Assembly: GCF_943193025.1 (NCBI RefSeq)
Contig: NZ_CALPCQ010000005.1
Location: 1-64,000, forward strand
Length of the DNA: 64,000 nucleotides
Direction: 5' to 3'
From: Lactobacillus agrestimuris
GTDB lineage: Bacteria > Bacillota > Bacilli > Lactobacillales > Lactobacillaceae
Positions 1-8,605 of the stretch are shown in pieces. Positions within the stretch are counted from its first letter, which is position 1. The number at the start of each line of letters is the position of its first letter. A program made the position numbers and the translations under genes. Below the pieces are notes generated by a model that saw only the letters and a program-made list of their open reading frames with translations, did not search any database and had not been told where the DNA came from.

Positions 1-25
1 GTCAGTTCGAGTCTGACAGCCGGAG
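1..25 (+). tRNA. 3' end of a tRNA, probably tRNA-Asn (partial)
   Basis: The first 25 bases form a T arm and the 3' acceptor strand. The stem GTCAG pairs with CTGAC around a seven-base loop TTCGAGT, followed by acceptor strand AGCCGGA and discriminator G. The anticodon is outside the window. A 5' strand beginning with T together with discriminator G fits tRNA-Asn best, but that identity is an inference. CCA is not encoded (CTA follows). Confidence 0.7.
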
Positions 26-40
26 CTAAACGGAATATGC

Positions 41-75
41 AAGGAAGGGATCACCGGAAGGTGGTTCCTTTTTTC
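41..75 (+). terminator. Intrinsic terminator after the tRNA
   Basis: AAGGAA and CACC pair with GGTG and TTCCTT around a GGAA loop, followed by a run of T. It lies 16 bases after the tRNA end and would end the tRNA transcript. The 46 bases before the LysR stop codon hold nothing else. Confidence 0.7.
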
Positions 76-121
76 GTGCTTTTCCCTTTGAAATAGGGAG
101 TATCGACGTCCCTGATACTCC

Positions 122-1048
122 CTATTTAATAGTTGTATTTAATTCTAATTTTTCAAAATGATTGATTAATTTTTCTAGCGACTTTGGAATGTTTTTTCCT
201 TCTTTAATAGCTAGGAAGAATTTCAGGTTCATAATCTTACTATCTAATGGAAAAAGGTTGATTGGTGTTTGACTCATTCTTTTAAGAATACTTGCTGTAG
301 AAATTGTTAGACCAATGCCGTTAATTGATAAGTTTGTGGCAGTGATTATACTGTTAGACTCCATTATGATATTTGGTTTAATATGAAATTTTTGGAGTAG
401 TCCGTTAACTTGGTGCCTAATTGCGGATTCTGGGGCGCTTAAAACAAGTGGCTGGTTTAGTAATTCAATTAAATCTAAATCATCAAGAGAAAGAATAAAT
501 TTTCCTTCTTGATATAGACTAGAGGTAGGTGGGATTACAAAATAGTATTGTTCTCCCCCATTAATGAATAGCTTAAGTCCTCGATTAGTTGTTTCAGGTG
601 TCTGCCCAATGTAGCAATCGATTTGCTCATTCAATAAACGGACTTCATTTTGTCTTGGGAAAGCTTCGAATAGCTGTATTTCGACATTCGGATTTTCTGA
701 TAAAAATCCAGGTAATACTTCAGGTAGCAAAAAAGTTCCTAAACTTTCTAATATTCCAATTCGAATAACTTGTTTATCTGGCCTAGTAAATCTAGCGAGT
801 TTTCGATCCAATTGTTGATTATCATATGAAATATTTTCTAAATACTTATAATAGATTATTCCCGCTTCTGTTAAAGAAAATGGAATCTGGTCTCGATTAA
901 GTATCTTAGCACCGACTTTTTTCTCAATTCTTTTAATTAATTGAGTTAAATATGGCTGAGAAACATAGAGTTCTTTTGCTGCTTGAGTAAAATTACTCTC
1001 TCTTAAAAGAGTATCAAGATAATGTAATAGTGCTTCTGGGTCGTTCAT
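122..1048 (-). CDS. LysR-family transcriptional regulator
   Basis: This 308-aa protein has the LysR layout. A winged helix-turn-helix fills residues 1-60 (NFTQAAKELYVSQPYLTQLI is the typical recognition-helix region). A periplasmic-binding-protein-like effector domain runs from about residue 93 to 300. AGGAGG lies 6 bases before the ATG. It is divergent from the flavin reductase gene at 1161, with about 112 bp between them, the usual arrangement for a LysR regulator and its target. The effector is not readable from sequence; a substrate of the reductase such as fumarate, urocanate or another enoate is a guess. Confidence 0.9.
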   Translation of the reverse strand: MNDPEALLHYLDTLLRESNFTQAAKELYVSQPYLTQLIKRIEKKVGAKILNRDQIPFSLTEAGIIYYKYLENISYDNQQLDRKLARFTRPDKQVIRIGILESLGTFLLPEVLPGFLSENPNVEIQLFEAFPRQNEVRLLNEQIDCYIGQTPETTNRGLKLFINGGEQYYFVIPPTSSLYQEGKFILSLDDLDLIELLNQPLVLSAPESAIRHQVNGLLQKFHIKPNIIMESNSIITATNLSINGIGLTISTASILKRMSQTPINLFPLDSKIMNLKFFLAIKEGKNIPKSLEKLINHFEKLELNTTIK

Positions 1049-1160
1049 AGCAATCCTCCTTATAACAAATTTATTATAACTTACTAGCTAGAAAACTATT
1101 TCACGGATGAAAATTCTTAATTTAAAATAAAGTAAAAGCTTAAAAGAAAGGTCGATGTAC

Positions 1161-3053
1161 ATGAAGCCAGGAAAGTATGAGGTTAAAGCACATGGTCATG
1201 GTTCTAGTTATATGCCAATGTCTGTGACTTTATCTGAAGATAAAATACTTAATATTAATGTAGATTCTAGTGGTGAAACTCGTGGAGTCGCAGATGAAGT
1301 TTTTAAGAGATTACCTCAAGAAATTGTTGATAATCAAACATTAAATGTTGATGCAATAAGTGGAGCCACCATTTCAAGTCATGGAGTGATTGATGGTGTT
1401 GCTACTGCAATTACTCAGGCCGGTGGTGATTCTACAGAATGGGAAAATCGACCAAAGCCTGTTGATAAAAAAGTAAAAAAAGATGAAGAATTAACGACAG
1501 ATATTGTCATTGTTGGTGCCGGTGGTGCGGGACTTGTTGCAGCTGCAACTTCACTTCAACATGGAGAAAGAGTACTTGTATTAGAAAAATTCCCACAAAT
1601 TGGTGGTAATACTACACGTGCAGGTGGTCCAGTTAATGCGGCTGATCCAGAATGGCAAAAGAAGTTCTCATCTTTAGCTGGCGAAAAAGAAACGCTTAAA
1701 GAACTTGCTGAAACACCAATTGAAAAAATAGATCCAGAATATCGTGAGGATTTTGAACAATTACAAAAACAAATAAATGATTATCTAGCATCTGGAGAAA
1801 ATTATCTATTTGATTCTGTTCTTTTGCACGAAATCCAAACTTACTTAGGTGGTAAAAGAGTCGATTTAAAAGGTAATGAGATTCATGGTAAATATTCTCT
1901 AGTTCATAAGCTAGTTGAAAATGCTTTAACTTCGGTTAAATGGCTCAGACATTTAGGTGTAAAGTTTGATCAAGAAGAAGTTACTGAGCCTGTTGGTGGG
2001 CTTTGGAGACGTGGTCATAAGCCAGTTGAACCAATGGGATATGCTTTTATTCATGTTCTTGGTGATTGGGTAAAAGAAAATGGTGGAAAAATTTTAACAG
2101 ATACCCCAGTTAAACACTTGATTATTAATAATGGCCGAGTTGAGGGAGTTATTGCCGAAAGAAAAGATGGCAGTAAAGTTACTGTCCATGCTCAAGCTGT
2201 TGTTTTAACTGCTGGCGGTTTTGGAGCTAATACCAAGATGGTTCAAAAATACAACACGTATTGGGAGCATATTGATGATGATATTGCGACAACTAATTCA
2301 CCAGCTATTACTGGTGATGGGATTCAGCTGGGTCTTGAAGCCGGAGCAGATTTAACTGGTATGGGATTTATTCAATTGATGCCAGTCTCTGATCCGAAGA
2401 CAGGTGAATTATTTACTGGACTCCAAACTCCACCGGCAAACTTCATTATGGTTAACCAAAAGGGTAAACGTTTCGTTAATGAGTTTGCTGAGCGTGATAC
2501 TTTGGCTAAGGCAGCAATTTCTAATGGAGGGCTATTCTACCTTATAGCCGATGATAAAATCAAAGAGACGGCTTATAACACGACACAGGAGTCAATTGAT
2601 GCACAGGTAAAAGCTGGAACTTTGTTTAGAGCAGATACTTTAGAAGAATTAGCTGAAAAAGTCGGTATAGATCCAAAGGTTCTGACTAAAACAATTGCTG
2701 ATTACAATTTATATGTTGATCAAGGTAATGATCCAGAGTTTCATAAAAATGTTTTAGGACTCAAATGTGAGGTGGCACCATTTTACGCTACACCTAGAAA
2801 GCCTGCTATTCATCATACGATGGGAGGACTAGTGATTGATCCGGATGCGCATGTACTAGATCCTACTGGGACAGTCATTTCAGGACTTTATTCGGCCGGA
2901 GAAAATGCTGGAGGACTTCATGCAGGAAATCGCTTAGGTGGAAATTCACTTGCAGATATCTTTACATTTGGTCGAGTAGCCGCTGATACTATTTACCAAG
3001 AAATTAATCAAGATTCAGAAGCAGATGCTAGTTCAGGTGCATCTGAACGTTAA
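1161..3053 (+). CDS. FMN-binding fumarate reductase-type flavoprotein
   Basis: The N-terminal 85 residues are an FMN_bind domain with the motif D-A-I-S-G-A-T near residues 65-70. In this family that Thr is the site of covalent FMN attachment by ApbE. Residues about 115-610 are a fumarate reductase/succinate dehydrogenase flavoprotein domain, with a dinucleotide-binding GAGGAG near residue 120 and the C-terminal HHTMGG and [10 protein letters not shown] blocks. There is no signal peptide, so it should act in the cytosol. Family members reduce fumarate or other enoates such as urocanate. An ATG six bases upstream (1155) sits only 3 bases from GAAAGG; the ATG at 1161 has correct spacing and was chosen. 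A divergent LysR gene probably controls it. Confidence 0.9.
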   Translation: MKPGKYEVKAHGHGSSYMPMSVTLSEDKILNINVDSSGETRGVADEVFKRLPQEIVDNQTLNVDAISGATISSHGVIDGVATAITQAGGDSTEWENRPKPVDKKVKKDEELTTDIVIVGAGGAGLVAAATSLQHGERVLVLEKFPQIGGNTTRAGGPVNAADPEWQKKFSSLAGEKETLKELAETPIEKIDPEYREDFEQLQKQINDYLASGENYLFDSVLLHEIQTYLGGKRVDLKGNEIHGKYSLVHKLVENALTSVKWLRHLGVKFDQEEVTEPVGGLWRRGHKPVEPMGYAFIHVLGDWVKENGGKILTDTPVKHLIINNGRVEGVIAERKDGSKVTVHAQAVVLTAGGFGANTKMVQKYNTYWEHIDDDIATTNSPAITGDGIQLGLEAGADLTGMGFIQLMPVSDPKTGELFTGLQTPPANFIMVNQKGKRFVNEFAERDTLAKAAISNGGLFYLIADDKIKETAYNTTQESIDAQVKAGTLFRADTLEELAEKVGIDPKVLTKTIADYNLYVDQGNDPEFHKNVLGLKCEVAPFYATPRKPAIHHTMGGLVIDPDAHVLDPTGTVISGLYSAGENAGGLHAGNRLGGNSLADIFTFGRVAADTIYQEINQDSEADASSGASER

Positions 3054-3060
3054 TAAACAA

Positions 3061-3088
3061 AAAAGCTGGGAAAATCCCAGCTTTTTTT
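3061..3088 (+). terminator. Bidirectional intrinsic terminator
   Basis: AAAAGCTGGGA and TCCCAGCTTTT form a near-perfect stem with T runs on both strands. It separates the reductase from the convergent cytochrome b5-like gene, whose stop codon lies in its right edge. Confidence 0.9.
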
Positions 3089-3317
3089 AGTCAGTTAAAA
3101 TACCAACTTTATTAATCTTTTTTAAAATATCTTTACCATGTGGTGAAGATTTAATTTCTTCAGTTAAATCCTGACCAGCCAAGTTACCGTGGTGTTGACC
3201 ATCAGTCCAATGGTTATTATTAGTTACATCATATACTATACCGTCAACTGCAACGTAAGCGGGACGACCGTCTTTTCCGTTGTTGTTTTTCAAGTCTTCT
3301 TTAGTGAATTCTTTCAT
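3087..3317 (-). CDS. Cytochrome b5-like heme/steroid-binding domain protein
   Basis: This 76-aa soluble protein is a single small cytochrome b5-like domain. It opens with MKEFTKEDLK, continues with AYVAVDGIVYDV, then HHG and SPHG. Those two His positions match the axial heme ligands of the family. A longer ORF begins at 3335, but AAGGAG with an 8-base spacer points to the ATG at 3317. Its position tail-to-tail with the FMN-dependent reductase suggests an electron-transfer relationship, although they are not co-transcribed. Heme use is plausible, as many lactobacilli take up heme without making it. Binding of another ligand is possible. Confidence 0.8.
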   Translation of the reverse strand: MKEFTKEDLKNNNGKDGRPAYVAVDGIVYDVTNNNHWTDGQHHGNLAGQDLTEEIKSSPHGKDILKKINKVGILTD

Positions 3318-3396
3318 AGAGAGGACTCCTTTCATAATTAGATTACTTATCTAATTATATAGTAACACGGTGTCACCAAAATTCATAGAAATATGC

Positions 3397-4260
3397 TTAT
3401 TGTTGATGCCAACCAGCAATGTCATCATTAGAAAAGTCATAATTTAACTTCTTGCCATAAATTCGTTCATAGGCAGCCACTTTTTGCTTGTAATCCTGCT
3501 CCTTCATTTTGGTGGAGCTTTCTTTTTCACTTAAGTTAAGGTCAGGATAAATGACTGGTAAAACGTGAACAATATACTTGGTTTGGTAGAAATTATTATC
3601 TTGCTTTTCTAATTTTGGTAGATCTTGAATTTCTACAAAAGTTGAGATAATTGGAACGTTTTGCTTAGCCGCAAAATAATAGGCCCCTCGCTGGAGTTTT
3701 CTTGGCTTGCGGTAATTCCACCACATTTCTTGTTCGGGATAAATAAGCACCCAATTATCGCGATCTAGAGCATTGTGTAGGTACTTGATGAAGTCATTTC
3801 CAATATAGTGGGGACTATCTACAATAGGAATGGTTCCCACATAATTCATTAAATAGCGTAAAAATCCAGGAAGCATTAGATTAGTGTCTTTGATGACGAT
3901 TGATAATTTATGATGCTCGTGATCAGCTAGCCGCTTGATGGTCAATGAATCAAACTGATTGAAGTGATTGGCAGTGACTATAGCACCTCCGCGTGGAAGA
4001 TCACGCAAGTTTTCAGCACCAACGATTTCGGTTGAAGCAGTAATCGTTTTGGCAAAAAGACTATACATGTAATGACCAATTGTATCGTTGATCTTTCCTT
4101 TAAGGCTCGCTTGATTTTTCCAGAAGTCATCCACTAGTTTTAAACGTTCATCTAAGGACATAACTGGATCTCCGACCTCAACTTTGGCATTTAAATTCCT
4201 AGAATTGGCGGCCTTTTTAATATTTTCAATAACTTGTTCACGGTTATCCCCAATGATCAT
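3397..4260 (-). CDS. PlsC-like lysophospholipid acyltransferase
   Basis: The 287-aa protein carries the acyltransferase motif H-X4-D at His99/Asp104 (NHFNQFDS), followed by a downstream YPEQEMWW block that matches the usual EGTR-type motif III position. It has no clear transmembrane span beyond short hydrophobic stretches. It is the last gene of a four-gene minus-strand run, after two GT8 glycosyltransferases and another acyltransferase, so a role in acylating a glycolipid or cell-envelope glycan is more likely than primary phosphatidic acid synthesis. That role is inference from context; the family assignment is seen directly. Confidence 0.8.
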   Translation of the reverse strand: MIIGDNREQVIENIKKAANSRNLNAKVEVGDPVMSLDERLKLVDDFWKNQASLKGKINDTIGHYMYSLFAKTITASTEIVGAENLRDLPRGGAIVTANHFNQFDSLTIKRLADHEHHKLSIVIKDTNLMLPGFLRYLMNYVGTIPIVDSPHYIGNDFIKYLHNALDRDNWVLIYPEQEMWWNYRKPRKLQRGAYYFAAKQNVPIISTFVEIQDLPKLEKQDNNFYQTKYIVHVLPVIYPDLNLSEKESSTKMKEQDYKQKVAAYERIYGKKLNYDFSNDDIAGWHQQ

Positions 4261-4277
4261 AAATTCTCCTTGATCTT

Positions 4278-5228
4278 TTAGATTCTTACATCTTCAAACT
4301 TTTTAACTTTTGCCCAGGTGTATTCTTCTTGTTCAATGTGTTTAACTTTTGTTGCCATTTTTTCTAAATCATCACGAGCATGCTGACGATCTGCGTCAGT
4401 AAAGGAATTAAGTTGCTCTTTTAATTCATCATAATATTCAGTCTTTTTAGCAGCTTTCCAGAAGTATTCACCATATTGGACATCAGCAAAGTGCCATGGC
4501 TTGAAGAATAAATTGTAGTGAACAATCTTTGGGCTTTCAATTTCAGGCATATTTTCGTTAGGCATTGCGTCCCATTCTTTTGGTAAATGGTAAATCTTAT
4601 CTTCACAAATCTCATTCATGTATGCTTGATCTGGATCAACATTATCGAAGTGATATTTTTCAAGCAAGTAGTAGAATTTATCCACGAAGTGCTTGTCGCG
4701 GAAAGCCTTCATGTTAAAAATGATCACGCCATTGTTGATATATTTTTCTGGTGGAAAAATACCTTGGCAGTTCTTAATATATTCTTGCAAAAGTGGCATG
4801 AAACGAATTGATAAATCAGGGCAGCTAGCAAACATGTTGTCCGCAATATCGATATCATACATTTCAGCTAAATCCGTATTGATGATTGTATCAGCATCCA
4901 AATAGATTGCCTTATTATATTGTGGGAAAAGTTCAGGGGTGAACAAACGATAGAAAATTGACATGGTAAAGAATTGACCACGTAAGTAATTTTCTTTTGA
5001 ATTTGTGATAGGTTTAACCATTTGATCATCGATGTGGAAAATATTTACGTGAACATTATCAGTAGACATGTTTTCTAAGCTCTTTTTATGTTCATCACTG
5101 ATTGTTTGAACTAACAAAGTAATAGTGTAGTCATGATCAGCGCTAGTATGATCAATCAAAGATTGAATTGAAACAGCCGCATATGGGGTGTAGTTGTCAC
5201 TGATTGTGTAAAAAATAGGAATGGTCAA
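4278..5228 (-). CDS. Glycosyltransferase family 8
   Basis: This GT-A fold enzyme of family 8 starts TIPIFYTISDNYTPYA, typical of the group. It has the metal-binding D-x-D at about residues 111-113 in YLDADTI. Family members move glucose or galactose from UDP-sugar with retention. An ORF can be extended to a TTG at 5243, but that TTG is part of the ribosome site itself. GGAGG with an 8-base spacer indicates the TTG at 5228, which also restores the family-typical start. The acceptor is unknown. The C-terminal 60 residues are charged and helical. Confidence 0.85.
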   Translation of the reverse strand: MTIPIFYTISDNYTPYAAVSIQSLIDHTSADHDYTITLLVQTISDEHKKSLENMSTDNVHVNIFHIDDQMVKPITNSKENYLRGQFFTMSIFYRLFTPELFPQYNKAIYLDADTIINTDLAEMYDIDIADNMFASCPDLSIRFMPLLQEYIKNCQGIFPPEKYINNGVIIFNMKAFRDKHFVDKFYYLLEKYHFDNVDPDQAYMNEICEDKIYHLPKEWDAMPNENMPEIESPKIVHYNLFFKPWHFADVQYGEYFWKAAKKTEYYDELKEQLNSFTDADRQHARDDLEKMATKVKHIEQEEYTWAKVKKFEDVRI

Positions 5229-5253
5229 TATTCTTTCCTCCAAGAAATAAAAA

Positions 5254-6093
5254 TTATTTGTTTAAATTATCCCTCAATGCGAGATATTCGTTAAGTAATT
5301 TATCATATTCATGCAAATTTAATACGCTGTGAACACGTTCAACATCCCACGGTTTTACAGTCAGAGTGTGTATAAATGGAAATGGTTTAAAACGAAAACT
5401 AGTAGTGAAATGCTGAATACGGGTATCGGGTTGGAGTTTGTATTGCTCATTATAGATTCTAGGAGCGATTCGTTTACTTGTAGCTAGCTTATTCAGAGCA
5501 GCTTGATCAGGTAAAAGCATTTTTTTGACCTGAATCATATGGCGAACTTTGGCAAAAAGACCTGTTTTTCTGATTTCATGCATGTTTAATAAGAGCATTC
5601 CGGAGTTCACGTAATCAAAGACCTTTCTAAACTTAAGATGATGATAGAAAAATCTTCCCCAATAATCTAATACTCCGACAAACTCAACACCTGAAATATC
5701 TTGATTGTAAAAGTCATCGATATTCTGACGAACAATGATATCATCATCAAGGTAAAGAATTCGATCAGGAATCTGAGGTAATTCATCCGCAAATAATCTA
5801 AGCATAGCATATGGGGTAAAGCGCGAATTCATATTAGCGGTTGGCGGCTCCTTGATAAATAAAGTAGAGCAGTCAATTAACTCTAACGTATTTTTTGGAT
5901 TCTTTTTTACTAAAAGTGAACGAATAAAATCAGCCGCATGTTTAGAAAATGGATGATAGTTTTTCTTTTCGCTATGGGTGTACATGGTTAAAATATACAA
6001 ATGTAATTCGGCATCGGTATTTTTTAAAAGAGATAAAGTCGTGATTAAAACTCCATCTTGGGCGTGACTGTCCCCACAAAAAAGGATGTTCAT
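5254..6093 (-). CDS. Glycosyltransferase family 8
   Basis: A second GT8 enzyme of about 279 aa starts MNILFCGDSHAQDGVL. It has an acidic metal-binding cluster D-D-D at about residues 116-118 (YLDDDIIV). It is only distantly similar to its neighbour at 4278, so the pair probably adds two successive sugars and is not a recent duplication. An in-frame ATG at 6114 lies inside the upstream gene. I chose 6093 because it gives the family-typical N-terminus and has GAGAG just before it, but the ribosome site is weak. The gene is packed against the upstream acyltransferase, consistent with one transcript. Confidence 0.8.
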   Translation of the reverse strand: MNILFCGDSHAQDGVLITTLSLLKNTDAELHLYILTMYTHSEKKNYHPFSKHAADFIRSLLVKKNPKNTLELIDCSTLFIKEPPTANMNSRFTPYAMLRLFADELPQIPDRILYLDDDIIVRQNIDDFYNQDISGVEFVGVLDYWGRFFYHHLKFRKVFDYVNSGMLLLNMHEIRKTGLFAKVRHMIQVKKMLLPDQAALNKLATSKRIAPRIYNEQYKLQPDTRIQHFTTSFRFKPFPFIHTLTVKPWDVERVHSVLNLHEYDKLLNEYLALRDNLNK

Positions 6094-6101
6094 AGTTACT
6101 C

Positions 6102-6863
6102 TCATTTCTTGCATTCATATCTAATATAGTTGTAATTACTTAGCTTGGCATGCTCATTTAAACTGTCCCAAATTTGGTTATGCAGTTTTTCTTGGGCCTG
6201 CTTTTTACTAAGCGTTTTATCTGGGAAAAAGGGACCATCAATGTAAACAATGATTTTTGGTCTTTTATAAAAAGATGATTTAACGTAAGTGCTTGTCGCA
6301 GTAAAACTTGGAGCGTTTAATTTAATTGGAAAATGCATACTAGTGTCGGCGAAAGGGCGGATTTTTGTATAGTATGGCCAAACGTGTGCTTCAGGATAAA
6401 TCATAACTACACCGTGTTTATTCTTGATTACTTCTTGAACGGCTTTAACTAATTTACCGGCCTGTTTGATATCGCTGCCGACTGGAAGTCCGCCATAGCG
6501 AACGAGGTATTTTCCAATGAAGGGGATGCCCCAGTTTGCTTGTCCTGCAATGGCGTAGAAGTTTTTTACAGGAAAAATTGTCAGCGGAGTAAAAACATCT
6601 CCCATTGGTTGAGTGTGATTACCATAAACAAAATATCCGGTGTCTTTAAATGCTTTAAGCTTCTTCTTGTCAACTACTTGAACATGTAAAAAAAGGCGTG
6701 AGTATATCCAACCAAAGCCAGCAGCCAAATAGCGCGCAATTGGATTCCAGATTTTAGCACCGATTGAAGTGGGCAATAGTTGATAATCATCGCTTAATTT
6801 GAAGTTTTGATCTTTACTGTCGATTAAATCGTCAGTCAGCGTTTTGTAATAGTATGTTTCCAT
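6102..6863 (-). CDS. PlsC-like acyltransferase with altered HX5D motif
   Basis: This 253-aa protein resembles 1-acylglycerol-phosphate acyltransferases, with a GNHTQPMGD block near residues 81-89 and an IYPEAHVWP motif. The expected catalytic H-X4-D reads H-X5-D here (His83, Asp89), one residue longer than in the neighbour at 3397. It may therefore use a shifted catalytic pair or have lost activity. It is the first gene of the run and has no co-directional gene upstream before the tRNA region. A membrane-surface role on lipid acceptors is expected from the family. Confidence 0.7.
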   Translation of the reverse strand: METYYYKTLTDDLIDSKDQNFKLSDDYQLLPTSIGAKIWNPIARYLAAGFGWIYSRLFLHVQVVDKKKLKAFKDTGYFVYGNHTQPMGDVFTPLTIFPVKNFYAIAGQANWGIPFIGKYLVRYGGLPVGSDIKQAGKLVKAVQEVIKNKHGVVMIYPEAHVWPYYTKIRPFADTSMHFPIKLNAPSFTATSTYVKSSFYKRPKIIVYIDGPFFPDKTLSKKQAQEKLHNQIWDSLNEHAKLSNYNYIRYECKK

Positions 6864-6946
6864 CTTTTTCTTCCTATAATTAAGTTTATTCTATCATGGA
6901 AAGCTTAGTAAAACTAAGTAGAATAATTGTTCAATGAAAATAAAAA

Positions 6947-6969
6947 GGCGAAGCACATAATGCTTCGCC
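6947..6969 (-). terminator. Second terminator of the tRNA-Lys transcript
   Basis: GGCGAAGCA pairs with TGCTTCGCC around a 5-base loop. On the minus strand the 3' side runs into TTTTT. It follows another hairpin at 6984-7010, so the upstream tRNA is closed by two tandem terminators before the acyltransferase gene. Confidence 0.8.
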
Positions 6970-6983
6970 CTAAATTTTGGCAC

Positions 6984-7010
6984 AAAAAAAGCACCGACTT
7001 CTCGCAGTGC
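6984..7010 (-). terminator. First terminator of the tRNA-Lys transcript
   Basis: On the minus strand GCACTG pairs with CGGTGC (one G-U pair) and is followed directly by seven T. It lies 11 bases after the tRNA 3' end. Confidence 0.75.
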
Positions 7011-7020
7011 CATTTCCATA

Positions 7021-7096
7021 TGGTGGGTGGTCAGGGGATCGAACCCTGGACCCACGGATTAAGAGTCCGTTGCTCTGCCAGCTGAGCTAACCACCC
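7021..7096 (-). tRNA. tRNA-Lys (anticodon CTT), CCA encoded
   Basis: The cloverleaf is complete. The acceptor GGGTGGT pairs with ACCACCC; the D arm is GCTC...GAGC; the anticodon stem GGACT/ATCC region has loop CTCTTAA giving anticodon CTT; the T arm carries GGTTCGATCC. CCA is encoded. An almost identical copy lies 585 bp upstream on the same strand. Confidence 0.95.
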
Positions 7097-7221
7097 GTTT
7101 TTTTATTTATCAGCCGTACCGCTGACAGTTAATAATATTATCAAGAAATTCGACCTATGGCAAGTACTTTTTTGAAAAAAGTTAAAAAATAATAGCCACT
7201 TATTGTTTAAGTGGCTAGAAA

Positions 7222-7446
7222 TCAAAGCTTATCCTTGATCTGATAGGGTTCACCATGGCGAGCATCACGTGCCTTATCTTCTAAATAAATTGCGTAAGTA
7301 CCATCTTTTTCATTTTTAGCAATAATTAGTTGATCGGCAGTTGGGCGACCTGCTTTAATAATTTGTGCACTGCGACGTGCTTCTTTGTAATCATGTGAAG
7401 AAGCAATTGCATCGCCAGGGTTAAAGAAGACATTTTCGTTGTTCAT
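7222..7446 (-). CDS. Small hypothetical protein between two tRNA-Lys genes
   Basis: The encoded protein is 74 aa, starting MNNENVFFNPGDAIASSHDYKEARR. AAGGAGGGAT lies just before the ATG at 7446, so the longer upstream ORF is not used. The protein is hydrophilic, with basic and acidic residues mixed and no membrane span or signal. I do not recognise a family. Its codon use and strong ribosome site argue that it is a real, well-translated gene. It sits between two near-identical tRNA-Lys genes on the same strand, but the terminator after each tRNA suggests separate transcripts. Confidence 0.7.
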   Translation of the reverse strand: MNNENVFFNPGDAIASSHDYKEARRSAQIIKAGRPTADQLIIAKNEKDGTYAIYLEDKARDARHGEPYQIKDKL

Positions 7447-7574
7447 AGTAATCCCTCCTTGAGAACTTCTATAATTTAATTTTATTTTACCAATAAATGG
7501 AATTTTTTTAATCAAAAAAGCATTAAGAACGACGTTACATGGAGCCTGATCTTATTATCAAGAAATTTGGTAAC

Positions 7575-7600
7575 AAAAAAGCACCGCCGAAGCGATGCTT
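7575..7600 (-). terminator. Terminator of the upstream tRNA-Lys
   Basis: On the minus strand AAGCATCGC, a TTCG tetraloop and GCGGTGCTT form a stem followed by T6. It lies 8 bases after the second tRNA-Lys. Confidence 0.85.
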
Positions 7601-7608
7601 ATAAGTAG

Positions 7609-7681
7609 TGGGTGGTCAGGGGATCGAACCCTGGACCCACGGATTAAGAGTCCGTTGCTCTGCCAGCTGAGCTAACCACCC
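7609..7681 (-). tRNA. tRNA-Lys (anticodon CTT), CCA not encoded
   Basis: The sequence matches the tRNA-Lys at 7021-7096 through the mature body. Here the discriminator A is followed by CTA instead of CCA, so the tail must be added enzymatically. The flanks of the two copies differ, so only the tRNA body is conserved. Confidence 0.95.
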
Positions 7682-7767
7682 ATTTTTGACTTGTCATAAC
7701 TGACAGATATTATTATGCTATTAATTGGGTAAAAATGCAAGAGTTTTTTTAAAAAAGTTTAACGCTA

Positions 7768-7796
7768 TTGGCTAATATTATAAAAATCAGTATAAT
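7768..7796 (+). promoter_or_regulatory. Promoter of the walRK operon
   Basis: TTGGCT, a 17-base spacer and a perfect TATAAT lie 27 bases upstream of the walR start. The stretch before it is a T-rich run from the tRNA flank. Confidence 0.8.
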
Positions 7797-7822
7797 AAAA
7801 GGGCAAAGGAGGCACATTCTCG

Positions 7823-8539
7823 ATGCCAAAAAAAATTCTCGTCGTCGATGATGAGAAGCCAATTTCTGATATTATCAAGTTTAACTTGGAGAAGGAAGGC
7901 TTCGACGTCGACACTGCCTACGATGGTGAAGAGGCTGTAAAGAAAGTTGACGAATATGATCCAGATCTGATGATCTTAGATTTAATGCTGCCAAAAAAAG
8001 ATGGCCTTGAAGTTGCGCGTGAAGTACGCCAAACTCATGATATGCCTATTATTATGGTAACTGCTAAAGATACAGAAATTGATAAGGTTCTAGGTCTTGA
8101 AATGGGTGCGGATGACTATGTCACTAAGCCATTTTCAAACCGTGAACTTGTAGCTCGTGTGAAGGCTAATTTGCGTCGCCGCGATATTGTTAAAAAAGCA
8201 GAAGCAGCAACGCAAGAAGAGGCCGACAAAAACATTACAATCGGTAATTTAGTTATTATGCCAGATGCATATATTGTAGAAAAGAATGGAAGTAAGATTG
8301 AACTTACTCACCGTGAGTTTGAGCTCTTATACTACCTAGCTCAACATATGGGTCAAGTAATGACTAGAGAGCACTTACTCCAAACTGTTTGGGGTTATGA
8401 CTATTTTGGTGATGTACGTACTGTTGATGTAACTGTTCACCGTTTGCGAGAAAAGATTGAGGATAATCCAATTCAACCTCAAATTTTAATTACTCGTCGC
8501 GGGGTTGGTTACTACGTAAAACAGCCTACAGAAGAATAA
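7823..8539 (+). CDS. walR: Response regulator WalR (YycF)
   Basis: WalR is the OmpR/PhoB-class regulator of the essential WalRK two-component system, which controls cell-wall hydrolases and division-associated peptidoglycan turnover. The 238-aa protein has a receiver domain (residues 1-120) with acidic pair DDE at 9-11, phospho-acceptor Asp53 (ILDLMLP) and Lys in the VTKPF motif. A winged-helix DNA-binding domain fills residues 135-235 and ends [16 protein letters not shown] precedes the ATG. The downstream order walK, yycH, yycI, yycJ, htrA confirms the identity. Confidence 0.97.
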   Translation: MPKKILVVDDEKPISDIIKFNLEKEGFDVDTAYDGEEAVKKVDEYDPDLMILDLMLPKKDGLEVAREVRQTHDMPIIMVTAKDTEIDKVLGLEMGADDYVTKPFSNRELVARVKANLRRRDIVKKAEAATQEEADKNITIGNLVIMPDAYIVEKNGSKIELTHREFELLYYLAQHMGQVMTREHLLQTVWGYDYFGDVRTVDVTVHRLREKIEDNPIQPQILITRRGVGYYVKQPTEE

Positions 8540-8541
8540 TT

Positions 8542-8583
8542 AAGAAAGCCACAGGACTGTCTAAGTATGTGGCTTTCTTTTTA
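8542..8583 (+). terminator. Terminator-like hairpin between walR and walK
   Basis: AAGAAAGCCACA pairs perfectly over 12 bases with TGTGGCTTTCTT and is followed by TTTATAT. It starts 3 bases after the walR stop, so part of the transcripts could end here, giving more WalR than WalK. Confidence 0.7.
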
Positions 8584-8605
8584 TATAGTTATTGTGAAAA
8601 TAAAA

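Noticed and set aside
8567-8605. Upstream in-frame start of walK (MWLSF...)
   Set aside because: It lies inside the 3' arm of the walR-walK hairpin and has no ribosome site; the family start is at 8606.
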